Below, piece after piece: positions 22,596-27,212 of a stretch of DNA of 27,212 nt. Within the stretch, counting starts at the first letter, position 1; every line of letters begins with the position of its first letter. The position numbers were made by a program, and so were the translations under genes. The stretch lies in IMG/VR virus record IMGVR_UViG_3300027899_000058, positions 1-27,212 of that record; one strand, 5' to 3'. Source of the stretch: a virus. The notes beneath the pieces are model-generated. The model did no database searches. It had not been told where the DNA came from and worked only from the letters and a program-made list of their open reading frames with translations.

Positions 22596-23063
22596 TTATT
22601 TAATTATATATCCGTATATGTATAAGTCTACTGTTGAAAGTGATCCTTCAGGTGTATTAACACTAAGATAAATAGTATCTCCAGTTAATGGTTTTGGTGG
22701 TGGTGGTGATATACATCCTCCAACATTTACACTTCCATCTATATAATCATCTGGTGCAACAAGAAGAGGAGAGCCAAAAGATGTAACATTATATTCAATA
22801 AGTAGATCACAAGCTTGTGCAATAGGGTTAGGTTTTGAATAAATCTTGCTATAATCACCATTATTACAAGTACCTTGAAGGTTAGTAGCAATAGACCCTG
22901 TTATTACAAACTTACTTCCTCCATTTAATTTAATAGGTTGGTCTACAGTAGTATTTAAGTTTACTGTTTGTACAGCTAGTAGTAATATTCCTTGATTATG
23001 TACAATTGGCTGATTAGCTAATTGACCATAAAACTTTATTGGTAGTTTAAATTCTTGCATCAT
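22596..23063 (-). CDS. 155-residue beta-rich virion protein candidate
   Basis: The protein starts MMQEFKLPIKFYGQLANQPI, is rich in Val, Ile, Thr and Asn, has four cysteines and a PPPPKPLTGD loop near residue 121, and ends DLYIYGYIIK. Similarity of both ends to the 144-residue neighbour suggests a related fold. There is no signal or membrane segment. As part of the fibre region it is probably a small virion surface or fibre-accessory protein. The function is unknown. The start follows the upstream stop by one base. Confidence 0.65.
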   Translation of the reverse strand: MMQEFKLPIKFYGQLANQPIVHNQGILLLAVQTVNLNTTVDQPIKLNGGSKFVITGSIATNLQGTCNNGDYSKIYSKPNPIAQACDLLIEYNVTSFGSPLLVAPDDYIDGSVNVGGCISPPPPKPLTGDTIYLSVNTPEGSLSTVDLYIYGYIIK

Positions 23064-23064
23064 C

Positions 23065-23589
23065 TTAGTTATATACTCTTATTTCTATAAATGTGTTATT
23101 TAATAAGTCATCTGAAGGAGTTGGTAATGGACCTATGCCTGTACCTATTGTTAAAATAAATACTTGATCAAGTGTAGCCGGTATTGCATTGTTATTTAAA
23201 GCTGAAAAATTAATTACTCCTGGTACAACTACCGTTTTACCTAAAGTAAATGCACCAAAAGCTTCAGCATAATAATTACCGGAACCAATGCTGTTTTCTC
23301 TATACCAAGTAACTGGTACACCTAATGTGTTTTCAAGAACAATTGCTATTGGATCATTAGATCCCATTTGAGTTAATAATGCAGAGTATACTTTATATGC
23401 AGGAGTTGATCCTCCCATAACATCACCAGCCTTAATAGCATAGATAGGATAATTAGTAGCCTTCATACTATTAGTCCTGTAGTGATTACTGTACTTACCA
23501 ATCAAAAAATAATCCTCATTAGGATCTACTTGGGCTGGGTCTATGATTTTACCCTGTGCTTTTAAAGCATCAAAATTTACTACATCCAT
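23065..23589 (-). CDS. Short fibre protein with the MD.V attachment module
   Basis: A 174-residue protein. Its first 60 residues (MDVVNFDALKAQGKIIDPAQ, then VDPNEDYFLIGKYSNHYRTN and YPIYAIKAGDVMGG) align by eye with the shared start of the 400- and 448-residue fibres: MD.V....L.AQG, then P-x-x-x-(F/Y)-x-x-x-G-x-Y and YP..AI. The rest is a compact beta-rich domain (GSGNYYAEAFGAFTLGKTVV). It may be the smallest of three proteins that attach to the same virion site. No enzyme motif is seen. The 66-base gap upstream is AT-rich. Confidence 0.7.
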   Translation of the reverse strand: MDVVNFDALKAQGKIIDPAQVDPNEDYFLIGKYSNHYRTNSMKATNYPIYAIKAGDVMGGSTPAYKVYSALLTQMGSNDPIAIVLENTLGVPVTWYRENSIGSGNYYAEAFGAFTLGKTVVVPGVINFSALNNNAIPATLDQVFILTIGTGIGPLPTPSDDLLNNTFIEIRVYN

Positions 23590-23655
23590 AATACAATATA
23601 CAAATAAAGATATAAATATACAAATATATTTTTACAAATAAACAATTTATATAAC
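23590..23655 (-). promoter_or_regulatory. AT-rich gap with promoter-like -7 box
   Basis: This 66-base gap is almost only A and T. TATATTTG on the minus strand (plus 23621-23628) matches TAnnTTTG and could start a transcript near 23615, 26 bases before the ATG at 23589. No TTG is found at the right distance for -33, and several other TTTG runs are nearby, so chance is a real possibility. Confidence 0.3.
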
Positions 23656-24660
23656 TTAAAAATCTGTAGGCTTTTGATAATTAGTAATTATTAATATTCC
23701 CACATTAGACTCAATACTAACATTTGAACCAGAATTGTTTCTAAGAGCAAAATAAAACCCTCCTGTTACAAAAGGATCTAAAGGTCCTGATGTATATGAT
23801 AAAAAATTATATTGTTGTCCGGCAACATCAAGATTTCTATTAACTTGAATTTCACTACCTATAATAGAATCATCTGAATATCTTCTTAAAGATAAAGCAA
23901 GAGTTTGATCTGTACCTGTAGAAATACTAAAATTAACTCTAAAATTATGATTTAATCTTTGCCCTACATAAGGAGTTCCTGTATAAGGAATAATTATGTG
24001 ATCTAAAGAAGAAGCAGCTGTTCCTGTAAATGGATTAACAATAGTTCCATTAAGAGTACCTGAAACATTTGTTATTGTTATTGTATCAAGAATAAGATTA
24101 CTACTCCTACTAAATCTTATTCTTCCATCAGCACCAGAACCTAAAGCAAAAACATTAATACCTAAAAGTAATAAAGCAGCTTGATTAGCTGTAACCCAGT
24201 TTTGAGCAGTAGTAAAAAGATTAGTAGTAAAAGTGGCTAAGTAGTTAACGCCATTTACATTTATATTAGCTGTGCCAGTAGTACCAGATAAAGTTATTTG
24301 TCTACCATAGTATTGGTTATATTCATCATAAGCTGTAGTACCATTTGCTACTTTATCAGCATTTGTAAAAAATGTAAAACCATTAGCTGTTAATCCATTA
24401 TTTAAAGCAACAGGAGCAGCTAATGTTCTTGACCATTGTGTTTGTCCAAAGTTTACACCATCTATAGGAGCATATCTAATATCATAAGTTGGATATCCAT
24501 TTGGCCATATTACATTTGGGTTAGGATATGTTCCTGTAAGATCTCCTCCTGCCGGACCAATAGGTGAAGCTGTTCCAGGATTTTTAGGTTTACCATCAGA
24601 GCCAATGATCTGTACATTATGCTCACCGTATACATTACCACTACCATCTATTAATTCCAT
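23656..24660 (-). CDS. Tail fibre protein with GGDLTGTYPNP motif
   Basis: A 334-residue protein. Near residue 36, GPAGGDLTGTYPNPNV is the motif seen in very many phage tail fibres and fibre-like proteins (GGDL.GTYP.P). Before it lies a start (MELIDGSGNVYGEHNVQIIG) typical of collagen-like or fibre attachment segments. The remainder is beta-rich with many Asn, Thr, Gly and aromatic residues (IIPYTGTPYVGQRLNHNFRV, DSIIGSEIQVNRNLDVAGQQ), without enzymatic motifs. It is likely a receptor-binding or fibre component. Its ATG overlaps the stop of the 99-residue gene by one base. Confidence 0.78.
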   Translation of the reverse strand: MELIDGSGNVYGEHNVQIIGSDGKPKNPGTASPIGPAGGDLTGTYPNPNVIWPNGYPTYDIRYAPIDGVNFGQTQWSRTLAAPVALNNGLTANGFTFFTNADKVANGTTAYDEYNQYYGRQITLSGTTGTANINVNGVNYLATFTTNLFTTAQNWVTANQAALLLLGINVFALGSGADGRIRFSRSSNLILDTITITNVSGTLNGTIVNPFTGTAASSLDHIIIPYTGTPYVGQRLNHNFRVNFSISTGTDQTLALSLRRYSDDSIIGSEIQVNRNLDVAGQQYNFLSYTSGPLDPFVTGGFYFALRNNSGSNVSIESNVGILIITNYQKPTDF

Positions 24661-24959
24661 TATAAATATTCTAATGCTGTTATTAAATAATTAGTGCCGG
24701 CAATAGATGAGTTAACAGTTAATGAATCACTAGGTCTTAAAAAATAATTGTTATTGTCAATTACAAAATCACCAGCTGCTAAATTGAATGTATAAACATC
24801 AGTAGTTACACCAAGAATAGAATCAAATCTTGAAAGAGTAATTGTATATGCAGAGGGATTATTAAATTTAAGATTTACATTAGCTGTATTACCTATAGGG
24901 CATGTGTATAGTAATGTACTACCTGATCCTAATGTACCTTGTAACGGTATGTGTGGCAT
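24660..24959 (-). CDS. 99-residue small beta-strand protein
   Basis: The protein begins MPHIPLQGTLGSGSTLLYTC and alternates strands (NVNLKFNNPSAYTITLSRFD, VYTFNLAAGDFVIDNNNYFL), ending NYLITALEYL. It looks like a single beta-sandwich domain with one Cys. Such proteins (TLLYTCP...TANV..KF.N.S...ITLSR) are recalled as small virion proteins beside fibres in Bacteroidota phages. It follows the amidase gene after a 35-base AT-rich gap. The function is unknown, with decoration or fibre-capping as guesses. Confidence 0.68.
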   Translation of the reverse strand: MPHIPLQGTLGSGSTLLYTCPIGNTANVNLKFNNPSAYTITLSRFDSILGVTTDVYTFNLAAGDFVIDNNNYFLRPSDSLTVNSSIAGTNYLITALEYL

Positions 24960-24994
24960 GAGTATTAATTTAATTTGTAAATATACAAATTATT

Positions 24995-25915
24995 TTATAA
25001 ACTTACAAGCATGTCTACCAGCTCTGTTTGCGGAAACATGTCAACTTTACCTTTCTGAACATTGGTGTGATTCCATAAGCCTTTGGTAGTTTTACACATA
25101 TCTTCATTACATGTGTCAAATGCTTTCTGAGCACCCGCTAACTTAATCAACTCAGGTAGGCCTTTTCTAATATCAATACCATCACGCTCTCCAATAAACA
25201 AAATATTCTTTTTAAGACTCTCAATTTGTTTATCTGAATATTTATGCCAGAACTCGTAACCTCTGAAAGCTTTACTTAATTTAACAACTTGTTCAGAAGC
25301 AGCTTCAACACCTACGTAAGTATAAAAAGAATTTGATTTTAGAGCAATCCATTTACCATCCTTGGTATAACCACCTTTAGTAAGCTGGCCAAAGTTACAT
25401 ACTTCAATACCAATTGAATTTCTATGCATGATATTATTACCAGTACCTAGATGCCAGGCATAACCACTACGAGGAAAAGCCTGCACAATGACACCGTCAG
25501 CTTTAAATTCTTCACCTTTAATAGATTGCCCACCTATAACAAACTCAGTTGCTACCGGACCACGAGTATCTTTACCCCATTGGACAATAGTATTAAAAGG
25601 ATCATGCCAACCGGCAGTGTGATGTAAGAACAACCACTCTTTCTTAGTAGGCCCAACTAGATACTCACCAGCCGGAAGATGTAACCTTTTAAATTCAAAA
25701 GAAGGTTCCGCCTTTTCCGATAGATCAGTTGTGATGTACCCCATCTTAGTCATGGTATCAGTACCAACAATCCCATCCGGCGTTAACCCGTTTAACAATT
25801 GCCAAGCTCTAACCTTAAGCGCGGTACCTGAACCAAAGATACCATCATCAGTAACTTTTAAAAATCTCTGTAATTGTTTTACATCCTCACCAGTGGATCC
25901 TATCTTTAATACCAT
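24995..25915 (-). CDS. N-acetylmuramoyl-L-alanine amidase with peptidoglycan-binding domain (endolysin)
   Basis: The frame opens at GTG 25939, but ATG 25915 is preferred because the MVLKIGSTGEDVKQLQRFL start is the usual beginning of a PG_binding_1 domain; this gives 306 residues. Residues 1-60 are that domain (GSTGEDVKQLQ, DGIFG, PDGIVGTDT). Residues 92-295 are an Amidase_2/PGRP domain: HHTAGWHDP (zinc ligand near His98/99), GQ-x-IKGEEF, AWHLG (155), IGIEVCN (168-174), then WNHTNVQKGKVDMFP with His283 and Asp292 as likely further zinc ligands. It should cut the amide bond between MurNAc and L-Ala. No signal peptide is present, so release through a holin is expected. It is the first gene of the minus-strand block. 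Confidence 0.9.
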   Translation of the reverse strand: MVLKIGSTGEDVKQLQRFLKVTDDGIFGSGTALKVRAWQLLNGLTPDGIVGTDTMTKMGYITTDLSEKAEPSFEFKRLHLPAGEYLVGPTKKEWLFLHHTAGWHDPFNTIVQWGKDTRGPVATEFVIGGQSIKGEEFKADGVIVQAFPRSGYAWHLGTGNNIMHRNSIGIEVCNFGQLTKGGYTKDGKWIALKSNSFYTYVGVEAASEQVVKLSKAFRGYEFWHKYSDKQIESLKKNILFIGERDGIDIRKGLPELIKLAGAQKAFDTCNEDMCKTTKGLWNHTNVQKGKVDMFPQTELVDMLVSL

Positions 25916-25955
25916 AATAATTTTTTTGCTAATATACACACTATAAGAGACATAA

Positions 25956-25989
25956 ACAATAATCCCCAGAATTACCCGGGGATTATTGT
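25956..25989 (-). terminator. 12-bp hairpin in the leader of the late block
   Basis: ACAATAATCCCC (25956-25967) pairs perfectly with GGGGATTATTGT (25978-25989) around a 10-base loop. On the minus strand the stem is followed by a T-rich stretch (TTATG then TCTC), weak for a terminator. If the promoter at 26096 is real, the hairpin lies within its transcript about 40 bases before the amidase start and could attenuate it or shield the mRNA end. It might also stop plus-strand transcription. Confidence 0.5.
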
Positions 25990-26073
25990 AGAGAATTTAA
26001 TCAAGCAATAATAGAAGCGCTTTATCTACCTTGGTCTTATTAGGAAATCTGGCAAGACAAAGTAAGTAGCCTA

Positions 26074-26130
26074 AGCAGAGTAAAGCTTTCTGCTACAAAT
26101 ATACACAACGCTTTTTAAAAAAAAAATTTT
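26074..26130 (-). promoter_or_regulatory. Candidate late promoter
   Basis: On the minus strand TATATTTG (plus 26096-26103) is an exact Bacteroidota -7 form. The -33 place (about 26123) falls in a long T run rather than TTTG, and an A/T tract at 26113-26130 lies there like an UP element. A transcript would start near 26090 and carry a small hairpin (26074-26079 with 26089-26094 lies at its first bases) and then the 12-bp hairpin. It is the best promoter candidate for the amidase-led block. Confidence 0.45.
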
Positions 26131-26166
26131 GGAGTATAAAAAAACAAGATGAGTGTTAGTTTGTGT

Positions 26167-26217
26167 GGGGTCTATATTAAACGACCCCCGGCCAAACTTC
26201 CAGCGGGGGCTACCCCC
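26167..26217. other. GC-rich island with mutually exclusive hairpins
   Basis: In plus-strand order the arms are GGGGTC (26167-26172), GACCCCCG (26183-26190), CGGGGG (26204-26209) and CCCCC (26213-26217). Arm 1 pairs with arm 2, arm 2 with arm 3 (6 bp, 13-base loop), and arm 3 with arm 4 (5 bp, 3-base loop); these pairings exclude each other. It stands out by GC content in an AT-rich genome. A switch-like RNA or protein-binding DNA element is possible on either strand; no known riboswitch or ncRNA class is recognised. Confidence 0.6.
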
Positions 26218-26386
26218 TATGCAAATTGCCAGACCTTTTTGAATTCCTGCTGTGTATAAATAAAGCATTCTTTTCCTAGGAGTGTTGATGGCATCTAAGA
26301 TACAGAAGGAATGATGTGTGTCTACATGTCTTCCTACCATGTCATCATACGTTAATCATCACAGGTCATCATCTATTGTTATATGT

Positions 26387-26432
26387 TATCAGTACTCTTG
26401 CTGTGTACATATTATATTAAGCCTTTCCTAGT
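26387..26432 (+). promoter_or_regulatory. Upstream motif, copy 1 (candidate early promoter)
   Basis: TATCA (26387-26391), TATTATAT (26410-26417) and CCTTTCCT (26422-26429) followed by AGT lie ahead of the first plus-strand gene. The same three words in the same order occur ahead of the second plus-strand gene. It does not match the host -33/-7 form, so a phage-specific promoter is conceivable. Confidence 0.4.
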
Positions 26433-26464
26433 ACTTGCCTACTATCCAATAGGTATCATACACC

Positions 26465-26731
26465 ATGTATACATTACGTTATAGAACATCAGAGAATCCA
26501 GAAGCATTAAGAGTTGAAGAGTTTCATCTACAAGATGCGGCATTACAGACTGCAATTGATTTACATTACAAAGGCATTAGAGGTAGATACCAATATTGGG
26601 ATATAACCCTTGATGGAGAACACGTTGACTGGAAAGAAGCTGAGATATTATTAGCTTACAAAGCTGATCTTGAGAGAAGACAAGACTTCATTGCTATGAG
26701 TAATTGGGATGTAGACCAATTGCCCTTCTAA
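26465..26731 (+). CDS. 88-residue protein, first plus-strand gene
   Basis: The protein begins MYTLRYRTSENPEALRVEEF and has EFHLQDAALQTAIDLHYKGI, then YQYWDITLDGEHVDWKEAEI and an acidic end (NWDVDQLPF). It is a small alpha/beta protein without signal, Cys or membrane segment. A strong hairpin terminator follows eight bases after the stop and a repeated motif precedes it, so it forms its own short transcript. Its opposite direction from the late genes suggests early expression. Codons are less A/T-biased than in the fibre genes. No family is recognised and no function can be given. Confidence 0.75.
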   Translation: MYTLRYRTSENPEALRVEEFHLQDAALQTAIDLHYKGIRGRYQYWDITLDGEHVDWKEAEILLAYKADLERRQDFIAMSNWDVDQLPF

Positions 26732-26737
26732 TGATAT

Positions 26738-26760
26738 AGCCCTTCGGGGCTTTATCTTTT
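26738..26760 (+). terminator. Rho-independent terminator after the first plus-strand gene
   Basis: AGCCC (26738-26742) pairs with GGGCT (26747-26751) around the very stable loop TTCG, followed by TTATCTTTT. It lies seven bases past the stop codon of the 88-residue gene. Confidence 0.9.
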
Positions 26761-26788
26761 CCCACGTCACTCCGCTCCGCTTCGTTCC

Positions 26789-26831
26789 TATCAACTATAC
26801 TTTCTAGTATTATATCTTGTCCTTTCCTTGT
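26789..26831 (+). promoter_or_regulatory. Upstream motif, copy 2 (candidate early promoter)
   Basis: TATCA (26789-26793), TATTATAT (26808-26815) and CCTTTCCT (26821-26828) followed by TGT precede the second plus-strand gene by ten bases. Word order and most spacing agree with copy 1. As copy 2 directly follows a strong terminator, a new transcript has to start here, which supports a promoter. Confidence 0.45.
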
Positions 26832-26838
26832 CACTGCT

Positions 26839-26997
26839 ATGATCACAACTACAGTTAGCACTGAATTGTTCCAAGAGCAATTAGTGCAGGTCCTTACCGT
26901 AACCTATAACAACGGTAAATCAAAAAGATATTTAGACGCAGTGACACGTATACCGTTTCACATTGTCTGGATACCAAACAACAAGCAGGGTAAATAA
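26839..26997 (+). CDS. 52-residue protein of unknown function
   Basis: The protein reads MITTTVSTELFQEQLVQVLT, then VTYNNGKSKRYLDAVTRIPF and ends HIVWIPNNKQGK. It looks like a small beta-rich domain with a basic loop. It sits between two hairpin terminators, with its own upstream motif, and so forms a single-gene transcript. The last codons form the left arm of the downstream terminator. No family is recognised. Single small genes with private promoter and terminator are typical of phage early regions, whose products often act on the host; that is only analogy. Confidence 0.65.
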   Translation: MITTTVSTELFQEQLVQVLTVTYNNGKSKRYLDAVTRIPFHIVWIPNNKQGK

Positions 26998-27014
26998 TCC
27001 TGCTTGTTTATTAT
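26980..27014 (+). terminator. Terminator overlapping the end of the 52-residue gene
   Basis: AACAAGCAGG (26980-26989) pairs perfectly with CCTGCTTGTT (26999-27008), with the stop codon in the 9-base loop, followed by TATTATT. The 10-bp stem makes it a strong hairpin; the T tract is interrupted by A. Confidence 0.8.
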
Positions 27015-27036
27015 TCACCATTTAAAACTTAAAATC

Positions 27037-27212
27037 ATGTTTACAAGAAAAGAAAAGATTACACTAAAAGTATTAGTGCTATACTGTATTACTGCAGTAT
27101 GTTTATTGTTCATGCTTAATGCGTGTACTATTAACAAGAGATGTGTTAAGGGTCGTGCTGACTCATGTCCAGGTTGGACAGACAACATCAAGAACCCTGA
27201 GAATGAGGAGTT
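27037..27212 (+). CDS. Small lipoprotein, 3' end cut by the window
   Basis: The visible 58 residues start MFTRKEKITLKVLVLYCITA and have a hydrophobic stretch VCLLFMLNAC, with Cys30 as a probable lipidation site (LNAC fits the lipobox). Three further cysteines follow at once (KRC, DSC) and then the polar PGWTDNIKNPENEE. The signal is Lys-rich at the front as expected. A phage lipoprotein in an early region may act in superinfection exclusion or host-envelope changes, but the sequence does not prove either. It follows the terminator by about 22 bases, so its promoter must lie in the stretch 27000-27036 or reading passes through. Confidence 0.65.
   Translation, partial: MFTRKEKITLKVLVLYCITAVCLLFMLNACTINKRCVKGRADSCPGWTDNIKNPENEE

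Larger units (their letters stand above)
25916..26464. other. Divergent control region with no convincing gene
   Basis: About 550 bases separate the minus-strand block from the plus-strand genes. An 89-codon open frame (26071-26340, minus) crosses the hairpins and has no plausible features, so it is not called. The region holds the hairpin at 25956-25989, a promoter-like site at 26096-26103, a small hairpin at 26074-26094, the GC-rich island at 26167-26217, repeated GTCATCAT words near 26340-26372, and the motif at 26387-26432. Such a region may also hold the replication origin, but nothing specific proves that. Confidence 0.7.

Noticed and set aside
25980-26110. Possible tRNA in the divergent region
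   Set aside because: No acceptor stem, T-loop (TTCGAnTC) or matching anticodon arm could be found on either strand.
26281-26310. Eight-codon frame with AGGAG ahead (MASKIQKE) as a possible leader peptide
   Set aside because: The spacing is good, but a frame this short arises by chance and no regulatory codon run or following hairpin supports a leader peptide.
26071-26340. 89-codon open frame on the minus strand in the divergent region
   Set aside because: It crosses the GC-rich hairpins and the promoter-like site, has a composition rich in Cys, His and aromatic residues unlike its neighbours, no coupling to other genes and no recognised motif. It is more likely a chance frame.

Overview
The window looks like part of the genome of a tailed bacteriophage that infects a member of the Bacteroidota, most likely a crAss-like phage (Crassvirales) or a close relative. 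The grounds are the AT-rich sequence, the block terminase large subunit - portal - scaffold-like protein - major capsid protein - second head protein, the HU/IHF-like and winged-helix proteins upstream of the terminase, and promoter-like sites of the Bacteroidota form TAnnTTTG. No database search was possible; family names rest on motifs, length, gene order and memory of such proteins.

Layout. From 25915 down to 1 every gene lies on the minus strand and most gaps are a few bases or overlaps, so this reads as one long late (virion and lysis) block. In direction of transcription it holds: an N-acetylmuramoyl-L-alanine amidase (endolysin) at 24995-25915; a fibre/adhesin region at 15909-24959, with two sets of proteins that share N-terminal attachment modules and one protein built of seventeen 17-residue repeats; a lysis cassette at 14677-15873 (membrane-anchored coiled-coil protein, holin-like protein, spanin-like lipoprotein); a packaging and DNA-binding block at 9013-14614 (coiled-coil protein, winged-helix protein, HU/IHF-like protein, cysteine-rich protein, RecB-like nuclease, small proteins, probable small terminase, large terminase); the head block at 2080-9008 (portal, scaffold-like protein, capsid protein, second head protein); ten tiny, mostly lysine-rich proteins at 231-2062; and the start of a neck/tail protein that runs off the left end.

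From 26465 rightward the genes are on the plus strand: two small unknown proteins, each followed by a strong hairpin terminator, and a truncated small lipoprotein. The divergent region 25916-26464 has no convincing gene. It holds a candidate promoter for the late block, a 12-bp hairpin, and a GC-rich island whose C-runs and G-runs can form alternative hairpins.

The first 107 bases are a perfect 47-bp inverted repeat with a 13-base loop. It cuts into the last minus-strand gene and is best read as a fold-back assembly or amplification artefact, so bases 1 to about 60 should not be trusted. The most interesting points are the GC-rich structured element in the divergent region, the duplicated motif ahead of the plus-strand genes, the tiny-gene cluster, the 89-base two-frame overlap of the HU/IHF-like and cysteine-rich genes, and the swapping of fibre modules.
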